From Lamellibrachia columna (taxonomy: Eukaryota; Annelida; Polychaeta; Sabellida; Siboglinidae): DNA of 64,000 nt. The stretch lies in contig OY759262.1 in the NCBI GenBank assembly GCA_963662155.1, positions 245,001-309,000 on the forward strand, written 5' to 3'. Shown here in pieces: positions 23,476-35,639 of this stretch; position 1 is the stretch's first letter, and each line of letters starts with the position of its first letter. The notes beneath the pieces were generated by a model. It was not told the origin of the DNA and ran no database searches. It saw only the letters and a program-made list of their open reading frames with translations. The position numbers and the translations under genes are program-made.

Positions 23476-24328
23476 TCTGGTTCTAGTACCCATTGTTACA
23501 GTGTGTAACAGATGGATATCAATATTGTTCATTGTCGCAGGTCAAAGGTTGATAAATTTACTAATGTGTACAATCAGCCCAAACGAGATCTGACTGATTG
23601 AAAGTTATATGTGTTGCAGACAGTACACAACCAAAACATGTTTATAATGTAATTTAACCAAACAAAATACATACTGTACACATGCACGAATTGACCACCA
23701 TTAATAATTGGCTACTTTAAAAGCAGCCTTATCACAGTCGTAGAATTTTCAAGTTAATGACATGTTTTAAATTAGTTGTGTTAGCATTGGAATAGTAAAT
23801 TGACTAGGGGATGGCATCGGTAACTGAAGTGTATTTTGTGTATTGGTGGGGCGTGACAATTGTGAGTTGAAGTCATGTTCGGCAGGAAACTAAGGCAATT
23901 TTTTTTAACAACAATGCCACATGTACACCACTAATATTTGGAGAAGCCAAAGAAGTTGCTCATCTGCCCCTGATATATTCCTGGGTGCCACTGCCATCAT
24001 ATCCTGTTACAGGGCGTATGATTGTTAGTAAATATCTGTGAAATGGATTTCAGTTGCTACATTGTTATGTTGTGGAAGGCAGTACTGATCCATTGTTTCT
24101 TGTTTAATTAGGCATGTTGAGCAATATTATTATTCATGTATATTGTTTTACATCAGAACATCATAATTTATCATATTTTATGTGTGTACAACATAACAAG
24201 TGCCCAATGTGTTAAGTTGGTGGCATACAGGAATAAAATTATTAAAAACACATATAGTTATCAAGTTATAATTGCCACTGTTATGCTTATTTTATAACTG
24301 TTTATGTAGTATTGAACAGGGAGGAAGG

Positions 24329-24555
24329 TGTGTAGCATCCACTCATTACCAGCATTCCCTCCCTAACACACACCACACCACACCACACCACACCACACCA
24401 CACCACACCACACCACACCACACCACACCACACCACACCACACCACACCACCACCACACCACCACCACACACACATTTATATATATATATTATATGTATG
24501 TGGTGTGGTGTGGTGTGTGTTAGGGAGGGAATGCTGGTAATGAGCGGATGCTATA
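24329..24555. repeat. Hairpin with expanded (ccaca)n loop side
   Basis: The left arm 24329-24383 (tagcatccactcattaccag, then cattccctccctaacacaca) is the reverse complement of 24500-24555 with about one mismatch. The arms continue into an expanded (ccaca)n tract (24370-24470) on the left and a short (tgtgg)n tract on the right. The loop is a short (ta)n tract. It looks like a MITE-sized palindrome whose left inner arm has expanded as a microsatellite. Confidence 0.85.
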
Positions 24556-24680
24556 TATATATAATATATATATAATATACATACACATATTGTGTATGTA
24601 TATATATATATATGTATATATATATATGTTTATGTGTATATATGTATGTATGTATATGGATATATATATATATATTTGAT
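24556..24680. repeat. (ta)n / (tatg)n microsatellite
   Basis: Dinucleotide and tetranucleotide ta/tatg repeats directly follow the hairpin. Confidence 0.9.
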
Positions 24681-25257
24681 ATATTAACTCTCTAATCTCA
24701 AAGTATTATTAAGAAAAACGAAGAACTTTTTCTTCTAAACATGTTTTAATATCCCCTCACCCTCTGCATTATTGAAAAAAATTCGCCGATTCAAACTCCA
24801 CACACAATGCGTAATAACTTTCGTTCTATTTGGCCTACTGCGACTTTTCACATTATTGTTTAAAAGAGCACAGCCCAGCCAATCTGTTTGTATCAATGCG
24901 CACCCTCATTAACATACGTATTACTACTGCGCAGCGAAAATCCGCAAGATAATCGTGAACTCGAAGCACCGCTGCATTTCGCAAATTGTATCGATATTCT
25001 GTAGTGTAAACATCAGTGATATGTATGATAGTATTCGTTGATCTATACATATCACGAATACGTATGTGTTGTTGTTTTTTAACGTTTGGCTAAGTAGCTA
25101 CATTGTGGAATTTACCGTCCGCTGTGTTTACATTTGTAAATCCAAGATGGCGGCGCCCATTTGCCAGGTTCAGAAGTTGCGGCGTTTATGAACGATGCTA
25201 GCCGGCTAAATATATACTGCAATGCTTACCGTTACCTACTAAATGATGTTACATTTG

Positions 25258-25862
25258 ATTAGTTTACGTCTGGACACACGATTGACTCAGACGATGATAC
25301 ATTTCCCGAAGGGAAGTCCGACTTGGAAAGTGATATTGAAGATCTGACGAAACCGACAGCTGCGACTATGTGCATGGCAACCACTGGCGTTGGTCACGAT
25401 GACACCGAAGCTGATAACGAAATCGGCGAAGGTTGTAATAATATTAGTGTATATGTGTGTTCCCTCTTTGTAAGAAAAAGAAATATGTAGTTTCTGCTTT
25501 TTAATTGATTTCGGTGCTTTACTGCAGCTTTTTAAACAAGTTATTTTGAAATGTCAAAAGTTTATAATATCAATCTCAAAGCCTATGCTATGACTATGTC
25601 ATTGTTTGTGTGCTTCAATACTTGTATAAACTGTGTGATTGTTTGTGTGCTTCACTACTTGTATAAACTGTGTGATTGTGCCAATATTTTTATTCAATTC
25701 CACTGCTATGTTTCAGCAACATATACTTCTGTCTTTGATGATATCGCTGTGATTCTTCCACCGTTGCCTGCTCTTGGGATTGAAGAACAATGTATAGCAA
25801 CCGACAACTTCACTACACCAACATCACTACACCATGAATTTCCTCCTGACGAGACATACTAA
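25258..25862 (+). other. Possible exons of an unrecognised plus-strand gene
   Basis: Two protein-like stretches were noticed. About 25270-25434 is acidic (GHTIDSDDDTFPEGKSDLE, then SDIEDLTKPTAA), with a possible donor after GEIG-like codons. The frame after an acceptor-like tttcag at about 25710 reads TSVFDDIAVILPPLPALGI and ends at a stop at 25860. No domain is recognised and the joining phase was not established. Confidence 0.25.
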
Positions 25863-25984
25863 GTTGTTGTTCGACTAGTGCTTTGGCTTGATCAAGCGAA
25901 CATTCAAGTGAACAAAGGTGGGCTGTCTTCAAGATATCGCTGATGTGGTCGCCAACTAAAGCACCCTAGGAATCAATGTTGCGT

Positions 25985-26433
25985 GTCTTCTTGGACATGA
26001 AGATGGCACTGTGTTGGTTCCGATGCATGACAGGCCAACCTTTCTGGGACAATATTTCTAGAAAGTGCACAACATAAAGATACATTACCACTCCCACTTC
26101 AAGAACAACCCAACTGGTGTTAAGCTGCAGCAGTACTGTGACACAGAAACATTGTTTCAGGACTTGATGAAAGATGATGCAACTGTTCTGTCCAAAGATG
26201 ACATGCCCACCAAGATCTAACCAAAAGGACTGGACATGAAGTGCCAATGGTATCTGTACAACGCCATCCGGGAGTATGTGTCGATATACAAACAGGACTT
26301 GGTGTGTCCACTTCCTGAAAAGCGTGTGCCAAGTGAGAGTACAGAAAGTGACACTCGCATTGAGGTGTCCACCCCATCTCGTAAATGTCCTCGTACTGGG
26401 CGCGGCGTGGACGTGTCTCAAAAAAGTGAATGA
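25985..26433 (+). pseudogene. Interrupted open frame with WYLYNAIREYV segment
   Basis: One plus-strand frame is protein-like for about 150 codons but has stops near 26058 and 26218. Its last part (26236-26433) reads MKCQWYLYNAIREYV, then QDLVCPLPEKRVPSEST and a basic, Ser/Thr-rich end. The pattern recalls tails of uncharacterised, repeat-associated invertebrate proteins, but no function can be assigned. Confidence 0.25.
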
Positions 26434-26599
26434 ACACAATTGCAGTGAACTGTGAACCATGTAATCTATACTATATAATATATACATTAAGATGTGTTGT
26501 TGGGTGTTAAATTGCAGCTGTCATTCATGTAAACACAGAAGATCACGTCAATAAAGCTATTATATTTTGTTCTATCTTTAAACAGTGTTTTCTGCATAT

Positions 26600-26745
26600 T
26601 AATTTTCGCATAGTCTAGGGATCGTATCGAGAGTCCAACAATGTTCATCTACGTGTAACCCGCCCTCCTGAGATGTGTCGACCTTGTTTGTAAACATATT
26701 CACGTTGCTAGCAGTTATACTGCTATTTGATTCTATAAAATATCA
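26600..26745 (-). mobile_element. LINE 3'-end fragment (minus orientation)
   Basis: Read on the minus strand, this is the C-terminal end and 3' UTR of a CR1/L2-like element. It is closely related to the pieces at 27700-27990 (plus) and 63770-64000 (minus): SNVNMF, then gggcgggtta, then the gagagtcc-type end. It is a short, dead fragment. Confidence 0.6.
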
Positions 26746-26936
26746 ATTTATTAAAATGCTTTACAAAAAAACAAGGGTAAGAGTCCCAAATCGTACATAT
26801 TAAGTTATTTTGACTTGTTTTCACGTGCCTTGTTTAGAACTGACTAACTTTGCAATACAAACATGAACCACAAGTGACATGAGAATCTGCATTATTGTAA
26901 TAGCCAGCCATATATGCTATATGTATGAAACTGAAA

Positions 26937-27170
26937 TCAATACAGTGACTTACCAGTATCAATAGTGCTACCGCTCAGCCTCAGGTGAACAGCTCCAAGG
27001 CCCATCATCATGTGTAGTCTTTCTTCCGATGACCAACACCATATCAACATGATGAACATGTGCCAGCCGATATGCTTGCCGGGTAATATATCAAGTACAT
27101 GAGGGAGGATTGTGTATATGAGGGTTTCTCTGTACCCTGTTGGAAGTATTCCCATCACATAACGTCCATC
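26937..27170 (-). pseudogene. RecQ-like helicase exon remnant
   Basis: The minus strand reads ADGRYVMGILPTGYRETLIY, then TILPHVLDILPGKHIG. This resembles helicase motif I of RecQ-like proteins (family pattern LPTGxGKSLIYQLLP), but here GYGKS reads GYRET, so the ATP-binding lysine is absent. A later GLGAVHLR may be the segment after motif Ia. RecQ-like fragments are common as repeats in marine invertebrates. I infer a captured or repeated pseudogene piece. Confidence 0.4.
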
Positions 27171-27699
27171 AGCAATGTTCTGGATGCAGGTACTGGGTAA
27201 ACTGTTTTTCTTTCAGTGCAAATTCTAAATTTAACGACTTGCTCTGTCGATATCACGTGCGACTCGTAGCGACTCCATTTGCATTTCTGTAGGCATTACC
27301 AGATAAAGTGCCAGCAGCCAATTAGCATCATCATCGAACTTAATGAGTTACTTATGTATGCGCCCAGATTCTGGGCGCATACATAATTTCCATCACAATG
27401 GGAACCCCACTCTGTGTCCATGCAGTGATGTGTGCGACAAACGGTGGCACCACAGCGCGGAGCCTGGATAATCGAGGGTAGGTGCCATTTTGAACTCGCC
27501 CCACAACTTCCGGATACCAATGGATAGGCACTGAGAAAGGCCGCAGAAACCAACCAACAACGTACACGATTACAATAAATAGAGATCAACCACAGTATCA
27601 TTATTTTTCGACGATGTCGAGGTTAAAAGTCTTATAGATCGGCGGTATTCACTATCCTGTCGCCGACAACATTCGTAGAATCACTAAGACTTGTAAAAG
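27171..27699. other. Unassigned DNA between LINE and helicase fragments
   Basis: A 101-codon minus-strand frame at 27296-27601 has no recognised domain, and the alternative frame overlaps it. The short palindrome around 27357-27385 (tatgcgcccagattctgggc) is notable but small. Confidence 0.35.
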
Positions 27700-27990
27700 G
27701 AAAAACCTGTCTTTTATGTTTAATTTACCTGTCGTCTTAAGACATTTACCCGTCATCAAGATGGGCAGACGGATCCCTGGCTAAGGGCCTGTCTCACAGA
27801 GGACTGTAAATGAATGGAACAAATTATCTATGGATTGTATAACCGCTAGCAGCATGAATATGCTTAAAAACAAGTTGGACACAATCTCAGGAGGGCGGGT
27901 TACATGTAGACGAACACTGATGGACTCTCGATAAGCCAATTGCTTCCTTGTCCACTTGCCATATGGGCCTTTGGTTTAGATGGCAAATCT
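27700..27990 (+). mobile_element. LINE 3'-end fragment (plus orientation)
   Basis: A plus-strand frame reads LSHRTVNEWNKLSMDC, then ASSMNMLKNKLD, which is the conserved end of CR1/L2-type ORF2 (pattern FSxRVxNxWNxLP, then SVNxFKxxLD). It is followed by the family's 3' UTR, ending near ggcaaatcttgttaaatc. With the 26600-26745 piece it forms an inverted pair around the helicase fragment. Confidence 0.7.
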
Positions 27991-28217
27991 TGTTAAATCT
28001 TTTTCATTCCTCTCACATACACACGTTCATAAACGAATTACTCATCAACCCACATTCTGGAAACAACTTAACTGGTGTCAACAGTGTTTCAGCTAGGATT
28101 TGAAATTTAGGGGACACGTCTCCCCTTCTTTAAAAAAGTGAGACATTGTCTTAGGCTGAGCCACTGATCAATACATATAAATCATTGATGATCACAACTG
28201 ATTTAACACGCACACGG

Positions 28218-28332
28218 TATATATATATCATATGTATATATATATCATATATAATATATATATATATATATATCATATATAATATATATATATATCATAT
28301 ATGTATATATATATCATATATGTATATATATA
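28218..28332. repeat. (ta)n-rich microsatellite
   Basis: Alternating tatata and catatatg blocks; low complexity. Confidence 0.9.
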
Positions 28333-28416
28333 TGGGGCAGAGCACAAATATTAATGTTTTCTGTTGTTAGCTCAGAGTCAGTAACCAGTAATTGAAGGTA
28401 GTAAATAAAAATACCC

Positions 28417-28572
28417 CTAATGGAGTGGACAACCTAATGGAGTGGGCAACCTAATGGAGTGGACAACCTAATGGAGTGGACAACCTAATTGAGTGGACAA
28501 CCTAATGGAGTGGACAACCTAATGGAGTGGGCAACCTAATGGAGTGGACAACCTAATGGAGTGGACAACCTA
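28417..28572 (+). repeat. 17-bp minisatellite, about 9 copies
   Basis: The unit aatggagtggacaacct repeats about nine times with ggaca/gggca variants. Confidence 0.9.
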
Positions 28573-28929
28573 AATGCAGAGTGTGAGATTGAAGGGACAG
28601 TATAATATCACTGTTGCTAATTTTAAATACTAAGCATAATGATTGCAAAATATACACTACTGACCTGTGACTTGTTGCAGTGGCCATTGCAAAAAACACC
28701 CTGAATCCTTAATGTATGTAATATATATGGAGGGGCTGAAAGTCACAAAATAAACAAATGAATTACCATTTTTTCCATCTTTTAATTAATCAGACAGATA
28801 TTGTCACATAAACTGCATTTGCATGTTAGATATGACTTTATCAAACAGTCTTGTATGCTGTACTCACACTTTGCTGTAGAAACTGCTTGCTGATGGAGTA
28901 CTAATTACATACTCAGTTGATACAGAGCC

Positions 28930-29302
28930 ACCCAGTAAAGGTGAGATTTATTAAACCTTTCATGATCAAGTTAACACCAATCATTAACACCACCATCAGT
29001 CCCTGATAAAGGCGCCTTTCCTTCACCTTCCTGAAGGCTGCCAGGGACTCAACATAATTGAATTCTCGCCAGTGAGGGTCCTCTAGCTTGATTGTAGCAA
29101 TTATGTTGAGTCGCTGACTAGACAACCTGCTCCGCAACATGTTCTGTGCTGAAAATCCACATCCGCAGTGTAGAGTGGGAAGACCATTGCCATGGATGCT
29201 AGGATCACCAAGTTGGGGAATGTGTCCCCGTGATGTGTACTGATGATGCTCCATAACACTGGAAGCGACTTTGAGAGTTATAGAACATCCTAAGCTGGAC
29301 AA
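28930..29302 (-). pseudogene. hAT-type transposase C-terminal fragment
   Basis: The minus-strand frame contains AQNMLRSRLSSQRLNIIATI, then WREFNYVESLAAFRKVKERR. This is similar to the C-terminal dimerisation region (hATC) of hAT transposases and of ZNF862-like domesticated relatives, where K/MLRxRL is followed by an acidic-Pro segment and a basic WxxxKxRR-like end. No N-terminal part and no terminal inverted repeats were found. Confidence 0.45.
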
Positions 29303-29674
29303 CGTTGCTGAACAGATTCAACTGACGTGGCATGGCTATCAAGACAGGTATCCACCACGCCGCCCGGTTCTGATAACCACTATAGCGTCAATAATATCCG
29401 TTAGGTGGTACAACAGGTGCTGGGTTTATTTGTCAAAAGAAAAGGTGACAACCAAACCAATACCGTTTTTTTAGAGTTTTGAGTGAGAAATGATCCTGCT
29501 AGTAATAGTATTATGTCTTCCACACCACAGACTACGGCTATGGCCTATATGTACTAGTTACTTAAACTCAATGCCAACTTTCCTTAAACGCATGATTTTT
29601 TGCTAAAAATGGTCTAGTATAATTGTGAAACATATTTATTACAAGAGCATTAGTTAAGTTGTACATTCACATCA

Positions 29675-29812
29675 GGCCTGGGGACGAAGTACTCGGTACT
29701 CGAGTACATTTTTGAAATACTCGTACTCGGTACTCGAGTACATTTTTTAAATATTCATACTCGTGTACTCATAGAAATTATGGTCATGTACTCGTATTCA
29801 TACTCTGGCTGT
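29675..29812. repeat. ctcggtactcgagta repeat cluster
   Basis: Several copies of actcggtactcgagtac-type palindromic sequence separated by attttt spacers. This resembles the end of a hAT-type or MITE element seen in many invertebrates, but boundaries are not defined. Confidence 0.5.
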
Positions 29813-30129
29813 GTGGTATTGTTTTTATGATGTTTTAAGTAGAAACATGTAAAATCGTTAAGTTCTGGAGACACGCACCACTAAGGAGGCATCAAACAGC
29901 AAGTGTTATTCATGTCACTCTCTCATATAACCACTTTGACACAATGACAATGAACAAAATATATTCAATAGAACCATGATTTTAGTATATATAATTTCCT
30001 TATTACTCACATCATACAATACATTTATGGTATTGATGATGAAATTAATGAATGCAGTATGTATATTACACAGCTATGACAATGTATCAGTCTAAAATGT
30101 CGTCCAGGCAGACAATGTGACTGTGTTCA

Positions 30130-30432
30130 ACACGTGCCAGTCCTTGATCCTGACGGGACACGTGCCAGTCCTTCCTGACAGGACACGTGTCAGTCCTTCC
30201 TCCTGACAGGACACGTGTCAGTCCTTCCTCCGGACAGGACACGTGTCAGTCCTTCCTGACAGGACACGTGTCAGTCCTTCCTCCTGACAGGACACGTGTG
30301 TCCTTCCTGACAGGACACGTGTCAGTCCTTCCTCCTGACAGGACACGTGTCAGTCCTTCCTCCTGACAGGACATGTGTCAGTCCTTCCTCCTGACAGGAC
30401 ACATGACAGTCCTTCCTGACAGGACATGTTGT
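30130..30432 (+). repeat. Minisatellite with gacacgtgtc palindrome, about 10 copies
   Basis: Units of about 21-28 bp (tcagtccttcctcctgacag plus gacacgtg) repeat with length variants that lack ctcc. Each unit has a cacgtg hexamer, so the array is also a dense cluster of E-box-like sites. Confidence 0.9.
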
Positions 30433-30942
30433 CAACAGTGTCAACTCTTCTCAACCCTCATTTTCTGCTCACCCTAGAGATCGTTCACGAAGTGTCGATA
30501 TTTACCTATTTGTACAAAGCATACTTATTTTCTGACCCCCTCAAATTAGTACTTTAAAATGTGGAAAGTTTTCCAGATTGAAAAACATATGGATGTAAGA
30601 ATGTTGTGCCGTGAACGGTTGCACAATATAAAACAACTCGGGTTCCCTGGCGGTTCAATGGGCCGGCATATTTCACGTGACCAACATTTATTAAAATTAG
30701 TATGCTGGCCTTAAACCTTTAAACATTTAGTACACTTTGTACGATGGTCAACAATTGTGAATGGCTCCTTAGGGTGAGGGAGGAACTATGGGAGACAGGA
30801 ATTGAGAGGGACAGTTTGGGAGTTACACACCTTGACATGGTCTGTGAGGGAGGAACTATGGGAGGGAGAGTTTGAGATTTACACAAATCTTGACATGGCC
30901 TGTGAGGGAGAAACTATGGGAGACATTTTGTGAGCTACACAC

Positions 30943-31155
30943 CTTGATGCGACCTGTGTTGAGGAGAAACTGCACCATGGCCTTGAGGATGACCTTGAAG
31001 GAGTCGGCCTGGCGCAGGAACTTAGTGATGAGGTCGGCCTGCTTTGGCAGCAGGATGGCCTTGAGGTGGCGCACCAGCTCCTCATGGATGGTGCACTGTT
31101 TCGCATCGGCCACTGGCGTCATCAGGAAGAGTATGGTAGACAAGACAGCATCTGT
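30943..31155 (-). CDS. DOCK9/10/11-like: DOCK-D exon: helical region after DHR1
   Basis: This 213-bp, phase-0 exon (acceptor cag at 31156-31158, donor gtgtgt from 30942) encodes 71 residues starting TDAVLSTILFLMTP. It contains QCTIHEELVRHLKAILL and ILKAMVQFLLNTGRIK. The arrangement HEEL, then a residue run, then IIxKSMAxxLxxxxKI is that of the armadillo-like region after the C2 domain in DOCK9/10/11 (established family knowledge, compared from memory). The canonical YSWFFF block before ILKAM is not conserved here. It is the most downstream exon recognised; DHR2 exons were not found further left in the window. Confidence 0.8.
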
Positions 31156-31539
31156 CTGGGTAGGTAACATACATGAGCTATAGAAAAGAGTCTAAGTATT
31201 GCATTGAGTTAGGACCATCCACAGCAACAGAGACTGGACCGATATATGTTTTAGTTGTGCTTAGAACATCATTAACTGTTAACAGTATTGTAGCATTTTG
31301 GTGAATGACATTACTGTTTTCCTGTACCATGTCAATGCTGTGAGATGCCTAGCCAGTCATGATACAGTGTGTTGGGTGAAAATTTAGGGTAGTCAGGTTT
31401 GTGGCACATAAAATTTGTATGATGATTGCATACAATTTGAACATAAAGCATGTCAACAAATGTTTAATGCACTAAAAAAATGGAAACCAAATTGCACATT
31501 AAATAGTTAAGTAATCCAGGGAATGGAAAAACAAGCCAG

Positions 31540-31840
31540 GCCTGTCCCCAACTAACTGTCAACTCAGGTCTGTTCCAAATTAACTGTCAACTCAGGTCTG
31601 CAAGCAAATAACTCTCAACTCAGGTCTTCTGTCAACTAACTGTTAACTCAGGTCTGTCTCCAATTAACTGTCAACTCAGGTCTGTCCCCAATTAACTGTC
31701 AACTCAGGTCTGTCTCCAATTAACTGTCAACTCAGGTTTGTCCCCAATTAACTGTCAACTCAGGTCTGTCCCCAACTAACTGTTAACTCAGGTCTGTTTC
31801 CAATTTACTGTCAACTCAGGTTAGTTGCCAATTAACTGCA
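31540..31840 (+). repeat. ~30-bp minisatellite, about 10 copies
   Basis: The unit caattaactgtcaactcagg plus tctgtccc repeats about ten times in the intron upstream (minus sense) of the 31-kb DOCK exon. Confidence 0.9.
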
Positions 31841-33755
31841 GGGATTCTGCAGTGATGAACACTGAAAACAGAAGTGATAGGACAAAATGCCCTGAACCTC
31901 TAAAATCAACAGGACACAATGTCCTGAGTCCACAAAAACAATAGGACATTCTACCATGAAAGATGCTCATTGATTTTGGTTGTACTTTGAGACTTGAGCA
32001 GTAGTAGTAACTAGTTCAGCACACAGCCTGCAATTCAGTGTAGTTATAAAGAACAATACTAATGAACATGAAAAGTTTTGCCATTTTTAGGTGAAGAAAT
32101 GTCATTCTTCATTCACATACAATATAATCACACATTGCAATCAGCACCACTTTAATGATTTGGCACATTGGTAACAAATTAGATACTAAAACAGAAAGGC
32201 ACCAAAAATTGAGTACCACGATACCAATCACACGGATTTAAAAATTATTGGCTACTTCAGGTAGGCACTTTAATTTTTTTTTAGATATTGTGATAGGACA
32301 TTGCCAATTGTTTTAAATGAAAGGTGACATGTAAACCAAAAACAACTTATTTTATTAATATATTATATTATTAGATCCAAAGATATTGCCATTTTAAAAC
32401 GGTAAAAATATGTTGCATCTTGTATAAAGGCAAGACTCTCGTTTCTTGTTTTCTTTCAATAAATGTATGATTAAAATAGCATAACTTTTTTGTACATATA
32501 GTTTAATAATTGTTTCAGTGTGCATGCGTACATGTGCGTGCGCGCGCGCGCTTGCATGTGTGTTTAGACATGTGCTTTGCATGTCGTGAAGCCCCTGCAC
32601 AGCTGCCCATGGTCACAGATCAATATTTCACATCCGCTGATGTTGCTGGCTGGCAAGGGCGTCCACGAACAACATTCCCAACTGCCCACGACAAAGATCT
32701 ATTGATCTATTTGAAACCAGCAAGATCTAGACTGGCTGAGATCACATAACCGAAATCAATGGAAGAACTGGTATACCGAAGAACTTAAGGGGCAGACCAC
32801 AGCGGAGAATTGCATTAGTGGTCATGTTAACGTTTTGTCTGATTATAAGAAAACCTGACCATCAAAAGATCTGAAACTTTTTCACAGCAACTGCCATCAT
32901 CTCATTGACATGCTCACCAGCTTTTATCAAAATCACATACCTCCAGCTCTTTTAAAAACGCCCCCACGTGCAATGCCCGTCAATATTGACAAAAATAGCC
33001 CATGTGGCCTATAGGAGAAAAATTCCCATAAATCCCTCCGCCAGTTAAACTCTAAAAAAATGCACTATTTCACAGCCAATAGCTTCTACAAACAAACCTG
33101 TGAATATTCCTGCTCAAAGGCACTCATGTCACATAATATGAACTTATTAAGTTCCCATTTCACAATTTCATATGCCCTACATTCGTGTGAAACAATAAAC
33201 AGGAAGGTCAACTGTGGTCTTACCCCTTAAGCCAGAACATCTTGAAAGTACCTAATAAGTAATAACGGAAGTATTTCGAGCATGCCACCTGGTGGATAGT
33301 GACCACACTAATGAAGCACCTCTCGTTGGACAATTCTGGTACTAGTAGCACCTGTAGCGGCTAGTGAATTAACACATTTTCATAAAATAGGGCCCCTAAT
33401 GATTAGTAACCAAAGTATTTTGCGTTTTAAAAACGTCTGTTATTGCTGAAGTGCCTACTCCAGGGCCAGAAATAGATGATGCATTAGCATGAATTGCCAA
33501 AGCAGCCAAATAGTGAGAAGCCAAACTAGCGAACGAACTGCAATGTTCGAGTTCGGTAAAAGTTGTTCTCAGTGTCCACAGTGATAAAAAAAGATAGCGA
33601 GACTGGAGATGCAGCAGATTATTTCCTTACTAGTTTGAATGCAAGTTAAATGGCGCCATCTAATGACTATCATTAGCACCGCTGAAATCTTGGCTTCACG
33701 TTGCCGTAAACATTGATTGGTATTTCTTGGCAAAAATGTCAAGTTATTTCAGGTT
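31841..33755. other. Intronic DNA, no further gene seen
   Basis: Contains a short (gc)n tract at about 32535-32552 and a plus-strand open frame at 32510-32749 that shows RPRTTFPTAHDKDLLIYLKP. That frame could be a LINE scrap but has no diagnostic motif. Nothing else is recognised. Confidence 0.35.
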
Positions 33756-33764
33756 TTCATGTGA

Positions 33765-33852
33765 TGGTTTGACATATGATGGTTTGACATATGATGGTTT
33801 GACATGTGATGGTTTGACATATGATGGTTTGACATGTGATGGTTTGACATGC
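33765..33852 (+). repeat. 15-bp repeat, about 6 copies
   Basis: The unit gatggtttgacatat, with atat/atgt variants, repeats about six times. Confidence 0.9.
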
Positions 33853-34347
33853 TAAAATTTGCCATTGACAAACGTTTTATTGTCTGGATCTTATGCTTGT
33901 GTTTGCATTTTGTAGATATCATCATATTGTAGTGACCAATGATAGGGGGACATTTTCGTTCAGCTTCCGATAACTGACAGTATTACAAAGTACAACTAAT
34001 CAATTAGTAATCTATGTCGGTTCAAGTTTCAACATGACAATATCGGCCCTCGTCGATTTTCTGTTTTTTGTGGCAACTGGTCTTATAATTTACAAGCCAC
34101 AATATTTCTTGGTAGTCCTGGTTTCATAACATATCAGGTGCACAGGTGCCAACATCTGATGATGTAAAAGTGAAATATCCTTGCAATGACCCAGTGGAAA
34201 TCGGGGGGGGGGGGGTCGACATACACTCGCAAACCCTGAGAAGATTGGTTAAAATGCAATTTGATACACTCTGAATAATACACATGTATTAATGTGTTAG
34301 TCAGCAGCAATGCCTGCAACACATAAATAATGAAAACATATACCTTG

Positions 34348-35390
34348 CTAATTGTGTGCTAGCTTAGCAGTTGTTGCCTGTTTTGTCTTTCTGAGTATGT
34401 CTTTGGAATATTGCAGTTTGTAGCACACTTGCCCATGTGCTGACATGGATATTTTCTGTGTTAACAGAGCATTCAATACCCTGGTTGAAAAAGTTGGCCG
34501 GAATTCTGTTTTCTTTTTCCTGACAATGCTGAATGCCCTTTCAGTCAGCATTACTGTGGATATGACTAATATTCTGGGGGCAACACTAGCTAGCATGGAA
34601 AACGTCTTGACACCATTTGCATCTGTCAAACTGTGAAATGAGGTGCCTTGCTGCATCAATTCTTTGAGATGTTAGCTCCTTTGGAAACTGCTCCACCTGA
34701 TACTGCAGAAATTCCCTATGAAGAGCATCAATGTCAGCATCAACAGGCAGTAAGCAAAGAAACCGCTGTGTGAAGTATGTGAGTGAACTGAAGAATGCAC
34801 CTGCTCTTTTGTCAATGTCTATGACTGAGGCATTGATCAACAATTACTGCTATTGGAATGTTATGTTCTATAAGAAATGATGTGAGTAGTCTCAGCATTG
34901 ATCTTTTGAAAAGAAAGTATTGATCTTAAGTCTTAGAACATGTTTTCCCACTGGCCTGTATGTGCTGTGCTGGTTCAACGTGTTTTCGACAACCCACTGT
35001 GTCCAATGTTAATATCGGCTCAACAGGTTTGACAATAAACGTGATTGCCACTTATCTTAGACTTTTGAAGAACTCACCATTTATGTGAATATTCCACTTT
35101 GTATTTCCGTTTTGCTGGGATTCCCTTTAATTTCACTCGCAGTAGCGTGTTCAGGCATTTCGCCATACTTCTGCTACAACGATAATGGTAAAACAAACTA
35201 CATTAAAAACGCGATCTGAACCCAATAATCCAGCGATGATGAGAACATTTCGAGCAAGTCAACAAGATAGACCTATCCCATTAAATGGTTAAGGGGTACA
35301 AGCATATAGGCACATCGGTTATGCCCACAAACATGGTTACGCCACAGCGTCAGCTCTTCTGCTATTCGCGGCCCATTTAATCCTTACACC
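34348..35390 (-). pseudogene. hAT transposase, internally deleted and frameshifted (copy 1)
   Basis: The minus strand encodes the C-terminal half of a hAT transposase, the enzyme that excises and inserts hAT DNA transposons with 8-bp target duplications. Visible segments are DIDALHREFLQYQ (about 34760), then LTERAFSIVRKKKTEFRP and VLNALLTQKIS, matching the hATC pattern SxRxFSxxxxxKTxxRxxL. An apparent one-base insertion near 34637 shifts the frame within the QF..DANGVKT stretch. Upstream, 34850-35390 matches the N-terminal part of copy 2 (38860-39290), including MPEHAT..EIKGNPSKT, but with the central part missing. It is non-autonomous. Confidence 0.65.
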
Positions 35391-35639
35391 ACCTACTACA
35401 TATGCATGGTTCAGTCCGTAGGTTGAAAGTGCACATAAAACTTGGGCTATATTTAGCCACCACCCTGGCAATGAGCAACGGCACCTGCGCTAATCGGATG
35501 GTGCAAAAGATCAGCTGGGTTAAAACAATACTGAACGACAGCTGATGGTGTTCGTGGCTACATCTTCACTCTGGGTCAAGGGCAACAGTCAGAAGAGTTG
35601 ATTGAGCAGCGTCGGGAGGAAGTGGATGAGAGAGCTGAC

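Noticed and set aside
32510..32749. Plus-strand frame RPRTTFPTAHDKDLLIYLKP
   Set aside because: Might be a LINE remnant but no diagnostic motif or partner sequence in the window, so left unannotated.
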